Of a DNA stretch of 64,000 nt, positions 21,234 to 32,050 are shown piece by piece. The position numbers were made by a program, and so were the translations under genes. The stretch is taken from positions 62,001 through 126,000 of the forward strand of contig JAKUDP010000003.1 of assembly GCA_022570795.1 (NCBI GenBank). Reading direction: 5' to 3'. A model generated the notes under the pieces. That model searched no databases, had not been told where the DNA came from, and saw only the letters and a list, made by a program, of their open reading frames with translations. This DNA comes from Sphaerulina vaccinii. Taxonomy: Eukaryota; Ascomycota; Dothideomycetes; Mycosphaerellales; Mycosphaerellaceae. The stretch's first letter is position 1. The number at the start of each line of letters is the position of its first letter.

Positions 21234-22589
21234 TTTGTGGTTGTTGATGTTCAATCAGAAATGTAGGAACAATATGACTGTTTGAGGTTGTGTGGCCGAA
21301 AGTGGGTCCGGAAACGAAATCTTGGCTTCTCCTTGTCCGCGCCGACAACCTCCTTCCTCAGACTTCTTCTGTTCCGACAAGACACTTGTGCTGATGTTTG
21401 TTGCGGTCCATATGGCGTTTCAGTGCTGATGTCTTGCGGTGTTTCGAGCCCGATCGTTCCATACACTTGGTATGCTCCGAATGCCATACACCCAGAGACT
21501 GGGTATCTTCGCACGTATGCTGCTCTTCCACACCTCTCTAATCAAGACTCCACGGCCTCAGCTACTCCTACAGCTGCTGATATGATACAGAAGTGCATCG
21601 CCAGTTCGTTGCATCCTAGCTCTTTCGTAGCACTCAAGAGAGATCGCCCCGCATAGACAATCACAAGTTTCAGGCAGGGCCATCGTCGACATTCTTGCGT
21701 CTCGCATCGCATCGAAGGGATCCCGAGTCTATTCAGATCAAACGTCACATCACGGCTTGAAACGTCGAAGAAAAGTTGTGATGCATAGGGAGAAGTTGAC
21801 CTCAGACATGACGACCATACAACCCAGCTCTACCGCCAAGCCGATTTGGGCAAGGGTCTTAGCTTACGAACACTGCACGACCGAGGGGACTACAACGTAT
21901 GACCAACGACATACCATCATTGATTAGGTGTCTTGTGAACCTCACAGAAACGGCTCCTCAAGACCATGCTGCTGACCACAGACTAGAGATTCGCAGATTG
22001 GGGTCTCTGAGATGACCAGCAGCCGTTGTGAGATTCGCAATTCTGTCACACCTGATGAGTGCATGAAACGAAAGATCCTGCAATATCGACGAATCGAAAA
22101 TTTGTGAGTGGAAGACGGCCGTTTGCTCGTTCGCCCAGATCGGTCGTCTCGACTGTGAGATGTTCCTGCGGTTCAGCCTATAAGCACTCGACGATGAGGC
22201 TACACATATGTGTGTGAGCTCAGCCAAAGACAAGGCGACGGTGGCACTCCATGTGCCGCCAGGACGAGGAATTCATTCGGAGTGCTGCACGTCATACTTT
22301 GCAGACGCAATATCATTGACTCGCGACTATGCGACAGAACCTTGTCCCTGGGAATTTAGATCTCCTACAGTGCAGATGATGCAATGCACCCATCACAGCG
22401 CATGCAGGCACAAAGCATGTATCAACACGTGGAGTGATAAGAAGTATACATAAGAGTTCATCGAGCTGCTACTCCAGATCTCTTAGACTTCTTAGCACTC
22501 TTTTCACTTACCACACTCCTTTGCTGGCCAAAGATCCACCACACTCGTTTACTCTTCCAGAACATCTATACGTCAACCAAGCCCTCACC
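21234..22589. other. Intergenic stretch between tRNA-Gln and the peptide precursor
   Basis: About 1.35 kb. Frames at 21282-21656 (+) and 21251-21514 (-) overlap each other and show no family features. A TATA-like AGTATACATAAG lies at about 22440, 150 bases before the precursor ATG. Confidence 0.4.
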
Positions 22590-23012
22590 ATGAAGGTCTC
22601 CTACATCACCGCAACTATCGCCTCAGTGGCCATTGCCGCACCAGTTCCTCAACTGCCTGGCTTGGGAGCAGTCTCTGGCTTGGTCGAGCCTGTCACAGGC
22701 CTTTTGTCACCAGTCACAAGTCTCACAGGCGGCCTCATGCCCGCCGTCAAGCGCCAGCTGCCGGCCGTATCTGGCTTGCTGAGTCCTGTCACGAGCTTGA
22801 CGGGTGGTCTGCCTCTTCCTGTCAAGAGTACGTTCTTCTTTGTCCAAAGTACGTGGAAGGCTGTGCTGATGACAATTAGGATCCGAAGGTGTCCCTGGAT
22901 ATGAAGATCATGATAAGAGTGCGTTCTTTCTCCCTCTGATCTTTACGTGACGATATGCTAACGCCAGCTAGGATCGAAGGGTGTTCCGGGCTATGATGAC
23001 CACTCGTCGTGA
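22590..23012 (+). CDS. Secreted Kex2-processed repeat peptide precursor
   Basis: Three exons: 22590-22827, 22880-22918 and 22972-23012, giving 105 aa. An N-terminal signal peptide (MKVSYITATIASVAIA) precedes a repeat of VSGLLSPVTSLTGGL followed by PxVKR. Every intron splits the Arg codon of a Lys-Arg pair in phase 1, so splicing creates KR sites: ..PVK|RSEGVPGYEDHDK|RSKGVPGYDDHSS. Kex2 would release two Pro/Val-rich peptides and two short Tyr-containing ones, SEGVPGYEDHD and SKGVPGYDDHSS. Exons 2 and 3 and the two introns (52 and 53 nt) are clearly duplicates of each other. The architecture fits fungal KEP proteins, which include pheromone-like and dikaritin precursors. No DUF3328 (UstY) gene is seen in the window. 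Confidence 0.75.
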
Positions 23013-23475
23013 GCATGGACTGCTAGCTAGAACCTGGGCATGGTGTGGTGTTGTGACAAAGGCTCGTTATTGAAGGGCTGTGGAGGTTGTATGATTGAGA
23101 CATACTGCTGTCTCGATCAGGAGAAGAACTATATCGCCAGTGTATATCAGCGAGGTCAATGAAGTCAACTGCATCTGCGATACGAGCACAGTATTGCGAG
23201 TCTTGTAGCAAGAGAGCTTCATGCTCCTGGAAAACCAACTCATATGGCGCGTTCTTCTTTCCATACACCTGTGACGCCTTTGAGCGAAGGGATAACGTGA
23301 CTTCCGAAAGCGGGGTATATGCAGCGAGCTTCTCCTCTCCCAAGATCTCTTACCTTTCTTCCGAATCTTACAGGTTGTAGATCCCAAGACCATATAGTCG
23401 CTATCGTGAGACGAATAGATCACAGACTCTTCGAGTGCTCGATCATTTCTCTTCGATCGAGATCAAATCATCGAA
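23013..23475. other. Intergenic, peptide precursor to M24 gene
   Basis: Holds the 3' flank of the precursor and the promoter of the M24 gene. No feature recognised. Confidence 0.4.
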
Positions 23476-24216
23476 ATGTCCACAGAGACCATCACAACCG
23501 AGCAAGCTCGAGCTCAATCACTTCGAGAAGCAGAGACCAAAGCTGTCGAATTGTTCGAGCTCATCGCCAAAGATCTGGTCCGTCCTGGCATCTCAGAAAA
23601 GCAGCTCAGCGATGAAATCCACCAGCTTGGCGAGAAGACCTGCAATGTTCGCACACATTGGCACAAGAGGCTCGTTAGAAGTGGCCCAAACACCCTCTTT
23701 CCCTTCGCTGATAACCCAGAGCCTCGCATCATCCAACCAGGCGACATCTTGGTCATAGATCTAGGTCCAGTCTTCGAGAAATGGGAAGCTGATTTTGGCC
23801 GGACCTACGTCCTTCCCACAGAGAACGGAGAAGAACCAGATGCCACAAAGATCAAACTTCGGGACGCCTTAGAACCTATGTGGTTCAAGATCAAATCGCT
23901 CTATGACCAGAACCCGGATATGACTGGTGGCGCATTGTATGATCTTGCTCTGAAGACTGCGGCGGAAGATGGCTGGGACTGGGGCGCGAATCTTATTGCA
24001 GGACATATTGTGGGAGACTTTCCGCATGAGAGGATTCCAAAAGATAAGATTACCAATTATATTACTGAGGGGAATCAGCAGAGGATGAGTGAGGTTGACA
24101 AGAAAGGGAACAGGAGGCACTGGATTCTGGAGGTGCATTTGAGGCCGAAGGGTGCAGATTTCGGGGGCTTTTATGAGCAGTTGTTGACTGTTGATGGCGC
24201 GCCTGTGGGAGTGTAG
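23476..24216 (+). CDS. M24 family metallopeptidase-like protein (Xaa-Pro peptidase fold)
   Basis: A single exon of 246 aa with the pita-bread fold. The five expected metal ligands are visible in order: D95 (VIDLGP), D106 (EADFGRTY), H177 (AGHIVGDFPHE), E219 (ILEVHL) and E234 (FYEQLLT). Family members are dinuclear metal aminopeptidases or prolidases acting in the cytosol. It is short because the N-terminal creatinase domain is absent. It lies 460 bases downstream of the peptide precursor on the same strand; a role in trimming its products is conceivable but not shown. Confidence 0.85.
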   Translation: MSTETITTEQARAQSLREAETKAVELFELIAKDLVRPGISEKQLSDEIHQLGEKTCNVRTHWHKRLVRSGPNTLFPFADNPEPRIIQPGDILVIDLGPVFEKWEADFGRTYVLPTENGEEPDATKIKLRDALEPMWFKIKSLYDQNPDMTGGALYDLALKTAAEDGWDWGANLIAGHIVGDFPHERIPKDKITNYITEGNQQRMSEVDKKGNRRHWILEVHLRPKGADFGGFYEQLLTVDGAPVGV

Positions 24217-24832
24217 TATGTACTCAGCTATCTTCGAATCTCGCTGCAGGTATATCTTATTGTTGTTTCCCAGCAGTGTCGAGATATGCCAGTGGCAGAA
24301 GTGCTCGCTCGAGGTGGCATAGTGGCGTCAGGGTGCGCAGAGAGACGAATGGACGGAACAGCCAATGCGTATTTCGAAGGGCCGTCGGTCAATTTCAGCG
24401 TAAGTGTCTCCAGTTTCGTCTCGCTTCTTTTCATTGTCAATACTGCTCTCGCGTGTCGTGGAGGTGCTGGTTTTGCTGGAGACATCGTTAGAAATGGCCA
24501 TGGTCCACCTGACGTCCACCACTACCATTTATGCCAGCTTTGTACTATGTCCAGGGTGGCTCATCTTAGCTTCTGAGTGATGAGCATAGCCTACGATATG
24601 GTTGAGGGGAGTAGCGATGAGGTTGAAGATGGAGAAGAAACGAGGAAGTCGCTGATGTGTATCACAAGCATCTCTTGGCACGCTAGTGGTCTATTGTGGG
24701 GACTTGCCATCTGTCTTCACGATCAACACCAACTTGCATTATCTCCATTTTCTGCGCACAACCAAACTACTCTGAAGTAATCCGAACGAACCCGAATCGA
24801 AGCACATCTGTTCAGAGACAACCACCACCAAA
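24217..24832. other. Intergenic, M24 gene to Sec72
   Basis: Frames on both strands overlap and have no recognisable domains. It contains the Sec72 promoter. Confidence 0.4.
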
Positions 24833-25447
24833 ATGGCCGCACCAGAGGAGACGTTCACGCTCCTTCCTCTTTCTATCGACCCGCAGACGAAGCAGATCTC
24901 ATCTAGCGATGCATCACTCCTCAATGACCTGGAAGAAATCAACCGCTTTGCCCGCGCACTCACACAACTCGAGACTCCGAATCAAGTCACACCGCCGCCC
25001 GCGCCAGTGAACCCCAAGCGCAGCGTTCAAATCACCAAACTTAAGGAGTCCGGCAACGAGTCCTTCAAGAAGGGCAAGTACCAAGACGCAGTCAAGATGT
25101 ATGACCTGGCAATCAAGATGGCATCCGATCGCCCACCTTGGGAGGCTTCTGGGCTAGTGCGAGAAGAGCTATCGACACTGCATGGCAACCGATCACAAGC
25201 GCTGTACTCGCAGCAAGACTGGGCAGGTGCAGCCGTGGACGCGGAAATTGCGGTAGAACTGAAGCGCGTGGGCAACGTCAAAGCGTGGTGGCGACGAGGA
25301 CAGTGTCTGAAAGAGATGGGGAGACTAGAAGAGGCAGCGGAGTTTGTCAAGACCGGACTGGAGTTTGAGAGGGCTGGACCGGACAAGGCCAATCTTGGGG
25401 AGCTGGAGGCGTTGGGAAGAGAGCTAGAGGCTGCGCTGAAGAGGTAG
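24833..25447 (+). CDS. SEC72: Translocation complex subunit Sec72 (TPR protein)
   Basis: A 204-aa intronless frame. A short N-terminal region (FTLLPLSIDPQTK) leads to the PPPAPVNPKRSVQITKLKE segment typical of fungal Sec72. Tetratricopeptide repeats follow: GNESFKKGKYQDAVKMYDLA, then an NRSQALYSQQDWAGAAVDAE repeat and a VKAWWRRGQCLKEMGRLEEA repeat. Sec72 joins Sec62/63/71 in the post-translational ER translocon and binds Hsp70-type chaperone tails from the cytosolic side. Length and order match the family. Confidence 0.85.
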   Translation: MAAPEETFTLLPLSIDPQTKQISSSDASLLNDLEEINRFARALTQLETPNQVTPPPAPVNPKRSVQITKLKESGNESFKKGKYQDAVKMYDLAIKMASDRPPWEASGLVREELSTLHGNRSQALYSQQDWAGAAVDAEIAVELKRVGNVKAWWRRGQCLKEMGRLEEAAEFVKTGLEFERAGPDKANLGELEALGRELEAALKR

Positions 25448-26411
25448 AGTTTCTACAGAAAACCATGCTATGCGGCTGCCGCTTCTCTGTTCGAGGACGA
25501 AGTGGAATCGCTAGTGGTCGCGCTCTAGGGCGCCGGAGTAACTCGACCTCGTGTGAGAAGGGCGGTCAGAAATTACTGCTCCGCATCTCCAGCAGGACCA
25601 GCACACTACACTCACGTGGATCCAGAGAATCATGTGGTATGGAGGATGGGGAGAACGGAGACAGCTGGACCACGATGACATCTTTTCTGTCAGCCCTATA
25701 CTGGCATCATACCTCATTGCGACTCTGCGATGCGCGTGGCACTGCAGTAAGCAGATCATCTGCGATCCATCCTTGTGATGTCGCTGGAATGCGCAATCTC
25801 AAGACTGCCACGGCAAACAAGTCACAACGTATTTCGACCGTCGATTTGACATACTTCAGGGCTATACCATAGGAGGCCTATGCAGATACAGTATTCGACA
25901 CAACGAGGTATCGGCTAGGCAGCGATGAAATTGCAGACTTCTTCTCACCTTTGCCACTCGCGTACTTCACCCACTTCCACACTCTTGGTCTGAGGCTCTT
26001 GAAGAAGTGTACATCAGGTACACCGAGAAGACTATGGAATCCTCCGTGCTGACCCCTCTCCACATTCTACAGAGGCGCACGCCGCATTTTGTCGATCACT
26101 TGCTGATCTTCAAGCTTAGTTCTTAAGCTTGACCAATTGCAAGCCCCGTTTATCCTTTTACCCCATATTGTGCATATACAAGTGCCAGAGAATGCTATGT
26201 GCGTCCGCACATAGTATACGGGCCGTACACTTTTACTTCATTTTACCCCAGGTAAAGAGCCAAAGCAGTCGGCAAAGGTGGTAATCATTAGTGGCGTTCT
26301 CGACCACAACATGACGATATGGCACATGTCTGGGCATGTATATCAATTGAACATTTCTCAAGTGATCGTCCATTCTGATCAGACATCTTCTCAATCACAC
26401 ACACAATCACC
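25448..26411. other. Long intergenic region upstream of the peroxygenase
   Basis: Nearly 1 kb without a convincing gene. It carries a 20-bp palindrome at 26195-26214 and leads to the peroxygenase promoter. Confidence 0.45.
26195..26214. promoter_or_regulatory. Perfect 9-bp palindrome, 200 bp upstream of the peroxygenase
   Basis: CTATGTGCG, TC, CGCACATAG. Dyad symmetry in a promoter is what a dimeric regulator would bind. A small hairpin from a mobile element is also possible. Confidence 0.4.
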
Positions 26412-27896
26412 ATGAAGAGCACGTTACAACTCCTCGCTGCGGCGCTGCCGTTGGCAACTGCCTATCCTGCTGTGATGGAAGCAGTAACAGCACAACGAAT
26501 CGAAAGACGAGACGTATACCCAACAGTCCCGCCACCGAAGTTCACCACAACCCGTGACAACTGCGGTTCGCATGGAAAATGCACAGTCTTCGATGCGAAG
26601 GACCAATATGTCGATGTTAGCCAAGGAAGCGGACACGAGTTCCAGTCTCCTGGACCTAGCGACCAGAGAGGACAGTGCCCTGGACGTGAGTTGCACTTCA
26701 GCGTCATCGCGCAGTACACCTATACTGACATGTGTTTGCAGTTAATGCTTAATGCGGCGGCAAACCACGGGTTCCTACCTAGGAGCGGTATTGCCACCAC
26801 TGCACAGACCATTGATGGACTTGGTAAGGCATACAGCATGTCGCCTGATTTGTCCTTGATCTTGGCAGTCATCTCTATCGCCATCTCTGGAGACCCAATT
26901 GCAGGCACCTGGTCGATTGGTGGAGGCTACGGAGGTTCGCTCGGTCTTCTAGGCAAGCCAACTGGTATCGTTGGCACACACAACCGTTACGAGGGTGATG
27001 CGTCCATCATCAGAGTATGTATTATTCCTAACATTCCGCGCATGCGAGATATGTGACTGACATATGTTCAACAGGGTGATGCCTACATGCACGATGGCTT
27101 CGTCGGTTTCTTCGAAATGCACCGTTGGAACCACCTTTACGCTCTTACTGAACAAGACGGCACTGGTTTGACCCACGACAAGGCTGCTGCACAGGCCTAC
27201 TACACAGCCGAGTACTCGGTCCTCAACAACCCATACTACTTCTCCAACCCATTCTCGGGCCTCGTCGCTCCAGACGCACACAACTTCGTGGTCCACTTCA
27301 TGTCCAACCGCTCGGCGGAGAACAAGGGCGGTTTCCTCTCTACCGATGTACTCAAGTCTTTCTTCTCTGTTACTGGAGAGCCAGGAAGTTTTGTGCACAC
27401 CCCTGGTCAGGAGCGCATTCCAGATAGTGAGTCGCACTTCCAATGAGTTCAACTTGATGAAAAAAAAAACATGCTGACACATCCCCTCTCAGACTGGTAC
27501 AAGCGTCCAACTTCCCAACCAATGAATACAGTCGACACCAACGTCGACACCGTCATCAACGACGGCATGTACCCAGGCATCATTCGCTTTGGCGGTAACA
27601 CCGGCACAACCAACAGCTTCACTGGCATCGACACTGGCAATCTCACCGGTGGCGTCTTCAACGGTCAAACTCTCCTCGAGGGCAACAACTTGAGCTGCTT
27701 CTTCTTGCAGGCTTCGATGGCTGGTCTTGCCGATGCTGCTCTACCACTTCTGGAGCCCATTGGTCAGATTATGAGCTATTTGAGTGATAACTTGGGACCA
27801 CAGATTAGTGCTCTGAACTGCCCTCAGTTGAAGGAGTTTAACAATGAGTTGTTCTCGAGTTATCCTGGCGCTAGCTACAAGGCTCAGGGACAGTAG
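26412..27896 (+). CDS. Secreted heme-thiolate peroxygenase/chloroperoxidase-like protein, first intron out of frame
   Basis: Exons by homology: 26412-26685, 26742-27014, 27075-27426 and 27493-27896. Signal peptide MKSTLQLLAAALPLATAYP. The Cys heme ligand lies in RGQCPG. The distal motif is EGDASIIRGD, of the EGD-S-x-x-R type seen in long unspecific peroxygenases. These secreted enzymes insert oxygen from hydrogen peroxide into organic substrates. Introns 2 and 3 splice cleanly. Intron 1 (GTGAGT..TTTGCAG, 56 nt) does not: a 7-bp tandem duplication of TTAATGC right after the acceptor puts LNAAANHGF out of frame with an early stop. Leaving the intron in keeps one open frame with about 20 extra residues. 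Either intron retention or pseudogenisation. Confidence 0.75.
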
Positions 27897-28111
27897 ATGT
27901 ACATTGTGTGATCTATGTAACATAATAATACTATCGAAAGTTATGAGTTATGCTACTACACAGCATCCCGCTACATCTCCTCCAATTTCGTGACCGCGAT
28001 CATTTTTTGGTCAATCTACATGCTGCTGTGCCTAGCTTGTGCTGACGTCTAGAGGGTATTCAACCTCACTCCAAACCTACAAGTCCGCACAGCTCATCTC
28101 ACCCCTCCCGA

Positions 28112-28712
28112 TCAGTTCTCCTTACCAGCAGCACAATCACACCACTTCTCAACCTCGATCTCGCCCTTTTTCTCGGCCCCCTCCAAGAGAGCACAGACTT
28201 TGTCCTGTGTGAAGACCCATGGAGCACGATTGATGTCGCAAGCAAGCACTGTTACTAGCTTGCCCATAGTGCCGGGTACTGTGTAGTGTGAGAGGGCTTT
28301 GCGTTGCACGCTACCATCTTTGCCTAAGACTTCGGGATAGGTGGTCTTCTTGTGAATGGTTCCTTCGAACGGATAGCTGGGAACGAGACTGCAGATGACT
28401 TTCTCGCCTTCGAAGAAGTCGTTCTCGAAGGCAGCGTAGACTTTGGTTACTAGTCGATGTCAGTCTTCGGAAGCATGGTCAAGGTGGATACGACGAGAAT
28501 GACCTACCGAGCTCATTCGATACGGGAGTGTCCTTCACGTAACGAAGAATGGCATCGCACAGGACTTGGGGAAGAAACTCGGCTCCGATGACCAAGGTCT
28601 CGCGGCACTTCTTTGGCATGATGGCAGTGAACTTGCCATGCTTGGGGCATTTGACAAAGTTCACTCTGGAACCACTGCACCAATAGCACTTGCTGTGGAT
28701 TGCTTTGCACAT
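28112..28712 (-). CDS. Cys-rich hypothetical protein
   Basis: Exon 1 is 28712-28508. A 58-nt intron (28507-28450, GTAGGT, branch CTGAC, CTAG) in phase 1 leads to exon 2 (28449-28112), giving 180 aa. The N-terminus MCKAIHSKCYWCSGS..VNFVKCPKHG and later CRETLV, VLCDAI, VICSLV and KWCDCAAGKEN make it rich in cysteines. There is no signal peptide, so the cysteines may bind a metal rather than form disulphides. Family not recognised. It lies next to the CFEM receptor on the same strand. Confidence 0.65.
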
Positions 28713-29243
28713 CGTTGGGATAGTCTGGTGTCGTGGTCAGCGAGGGCCAGATGAGAGATTAGTGGTGATGTGGTGAAGATGTTCAACTTACTCTTTTGAG
28801 ACTGGGAAAAGCGAATGGTCTGATGGTGTAGAAAGCAAGTCGCTGTCAGCCAAGTTGTAGAGACCGGCACAAAGAAGTAGAACAGGCAACAAAGTGTAGT
28901 GTTTGCTCGTCCTGCATGATCTCTGGAACTCCAAACATGCCATGGCTTTCTCAAAGCTGTCGAAGTCCTAGACAGGCTGCACGTTCTTTGTTGAAGATAG
29001 CAATTGTCTCGATCAAGTCCCAGGCTTTGCAACATCATCGTATGGTCCATGCGTCCAGCTAGTGCTGTCACTGCTGCGCCATTGAGTGATTCGAGTTCAG
29101 CATGGCCAATCATTATAGCGTCTCGTGGCTGCTGGTGACTGACTGCAGCTGGCAGGTCCGCGAAGGTGCTAGTGCTCGTCTGGGCTTGTTTGTTGCTGTC
29201 GCAACATTTCAAGGTCTGGAGAGAGGGTGGTAGTGACCTAGAC
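28713..29243. other. Intergenic, Cys-rich gene to CFEM receptor
   Basis: An open frame on the minus strand spans it but shows no family features and overlaps the 5' end of the Cys-rich gene in another frame. Probably its leader. Confidence 0.4.
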
Positions 29244-30675
29244 TTACCTAGATCGTGGTGCTGTATATGTGCCCTCATATGCCGGAGGTGTGTCGACTCG
29301 ACTGCTCATCTGCTTGTTTGGCTCGCCATAGCTTGGACTGTTCAACTCGTGCCATTGCTCAGGCTGTGCAGATCTTCTATTTGTGCGATGCGATGCATTC
29401 GCAGTTGAGTCGACGCCCATGCTAGATCTGTAGACTCTCTGGAATAAGCCAGCGATCGAGGGCAGGCAGGCACAGAATATAGCCAAGTTGCATTCGATCG
29501 CGCTCCAGAGTGCTATGGGATTGTAGTACCAGGTAGGATTGTCTGTTGTGCCCCATTGGACAAGGTACTGAAGCCTGATCACCGAGCATACCGTGACAAA
29601 GAGTCCGACCAGGAATATGGACACCGCTACCAGTTTCTTTCGTAGTGGTAGAACCATGGCGAAAAGCTTCGGTAGTGGTAGGAAGCAGACTAGGAGATCT
29701 TGTCCAATGTTGAGCCCAGCGATCGCAAATACTTGAGCATTGAGGTTGAAACACGAGCCTGTGTGCTCACCATCCCATCTGAGCCAGGCCTGTGATCTGT
29801 CAGTACTTATGTCAATTCAACTTCTGGACAATCACCCACAAAACTGATCGGGTTGCACTCGAAGCCCGGAGTCACGCTCATCACGATCGCGAACAGTGCA
29901 AGGAAAGCGATCATGGAGAAGCATACGATCCGGAACCAGTCGCGTCGAGCCTGCGTATCAGCTACGAAGATGCGTAGATACAACAGGGTGATCGATATCT
30001 TCGTTGTGCTCATGGTCCACACGTAGAGGAACTCGCCAACCCAGAAGAAGTATAAGATCTTCGTGATGTGTTCGAAAGAAACCTCCCAGATGTCGTGGCC
30101 AAGGCCAGCAAGCGTAATGTCGTTGATGATGACGTTCAGAGGAACAACCAAGAGGACAGCCAGCAAGATCGTCCAATCGTCTGGACCGTAGCCACTTCCT
30201 CGTAGGACAGGTGCTCTGAAGGTGAATCGAGCGACGATCGAGAACACTACGACAGCGAACAAGGCCCATGTGATTCGCCTGGTCAGGTCTCCTTCATCTC
30301 GAACTGGGATGTTACATAACGCTTGCTGGTAACGTGTTGTAGCTATGCAGTGTCCGGTAAGTACAAGTAACAGCATGATAGTTCGAGCACTCACTGAGAG
30401 CTTCCCTGACTGAGCAATTCTGCTTCAGGCAGGTGCTGATGTTCGCCGTGTATGTCTGGCTAGTGCACAGGCACGTCGTGTTCGTGGCTTCGCAGCCAGA
30501 GATGGGAAGAGCTATCTGTATGCATGCGACCTACGATCTCGCTTAGCAACCAGTTGAAGTGCCTCGATCAGGTACTTACTGCACATGGCGACAGGTCTGG
30601 TGGCGGTATCTGCGCATTAGCGTACCTCGTACAGGCTGTGGTTAGAAATACTGAAGCTAGCAGCCTGCGCTTCAT
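29244..30675 (-). CDS. PTH11-type receptor with CFEM domain and seven membrane helices
   Basis: Four exons: 30675-30580, 30515-30395, 30342-29840 and 29789-29244. All junctions keep frame. Signal peptide, then a CFEM domain with cysteines in SPCA, SGCEATNTTCLC, STCLK and QNCSV. The fungal rhodopsin-like 7TM part follows (ITWALFAVVVFSIVARF to LPSIAGLF) with GPDDWTILLA, WVGEFLYV, TKISITLLYLRIF and the WDGEHTGSCFN loop. The tail is cytosolic and ends PPAYEGTYTAPRSR. PTH11-like receptors sense surfaces or host cues in plant-associated fungi (family knowledge). The ligand is unknown. Confidence 0.88.
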
Positions 30676-32050
30676 GGCTGATACACAATGTACACGCAAG
30701 AAACTTGCAAAGGTCTCCGAAGGCGAATGAACTTGAATGCGGGCCAGACAAGCATGATAAAAGGTCGCATGCGAGCTGTGTCATGTAGAACGACTTAGGA
30801 AGCATCCAAGCATGTTCCATGAGTTGTTGGACGTTGACTGTGATCGAACAGCACCGCCGTTTGCCCCGGGTTGTCAAAGGAAGGCTCTAGGACCGAAGTT
30901 TGAATACAACCAGAGCCCAACGCGAGAAGCGATGTGCTGACTCGAGCACCACCATGTGGCGTCCGGGAGGTGCGAGTCTGGACTAGTCTGTACTGCGTCG
31001 TTTCAACTCATGCTGGCGTGCTTCTCCTTCTGGCATCAAGAAGCTAAGGCGGACTCCATCGCAGCGCAGGTATGTCCGAGGGTCAGTCTTTGGTATAGGC
31101 ACTTGGGTGTTTGGAGAGCCCCATATCGCGAGTTGCAACTCTTTTGCATCATCCGTATGCTTGGGCAGCTGCCATCAGGCACGGCTTCAGATTCTGCGCG
31201 ATGACAAGGAACATGCTCTCGGAAGAGAGCTTCGGTGTCGCGAAGACGCGTCCCTGAGTCTGGTGTTCCAATTTTACGCGTATATAGGTCCTGATATAGC
31301 CGTTATGCTTCTCGGAACGTTCGGATCTCTGCACGCCTCGTCTTGAGGTTGCTGTAGGGCTACCGGCCTGTCTGGGATAATGCGTGCATGCTCGTCACTG
31401 CTCCGCGATATCCATGTAGACACAGTCTGAGTTGATACTGATGGTAGAGATGAGGAGCGAACAGAGGCAGAGATGGACATGAGTGTCAGTCCGACATCGG
31501 CAAGCTCTGCCAAGTGAAGAGACCACCCTTTTGTCCACGCCGCCTCCTCTCCTCGACCCCAACATCACCCCTCCAATACCGATCTCTCACCGCAAGCGAA
31601 GCACAACAAGTCAGATTGCTGACCACGCCAAGTGTGATTTCAAGATGCTTGTCGTGCAAGATGATTGAAGAAGAGGCCACGACGGCCTGAGATGCCGACT
31701 TGCCAGTACTCACGCGAAAGCACGACATCGAATTAGCCGACAGTCATGCATGCGAGGGCCCGACGAGAGACTTCAAGAACCAATGAGAGCTTGGCTTACA
31801 CCTTATCCGCATTTACTCGTTTAACGATGGCCCGGAACTCCCTACGCTGTTGTATCAAACAGGTGGATGTTCTGATGCACGAGCGACGCGGCAAGAAGAT
31901 TCTTCGTTCCTTCGCTGTAGCGTTGCATCGTTGCAGCAAGAGGAAGCATGGATCACACGTGGCTAGCCGATGTCTCGATGTTCCTTAAGTACTCTGCTTC
32001 ATTCCTGACTGTCCCTGGCTGGAGCATCTAGACTCAGCAGGACTCTCACC
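30676..32050. other. Long intergenic region
   Basis: About 1.4 kb between the divergent CFEM receptor and the MFS gene. Only scattered short frames; no gene, RNA or repeat recognised. Confidence 0.45.

Noticed and set aside
21282..21656. 124-aa plus-strand frame near the tRNA
   Set aside because: A minus-strand frame of similar size overlaps it and neither shows any domain.
28713..29278. 205-aa minus-strand frame
   Set aside because: No family features, and it overlaps the Cys-rich gene in a different frame. More likely its leader.
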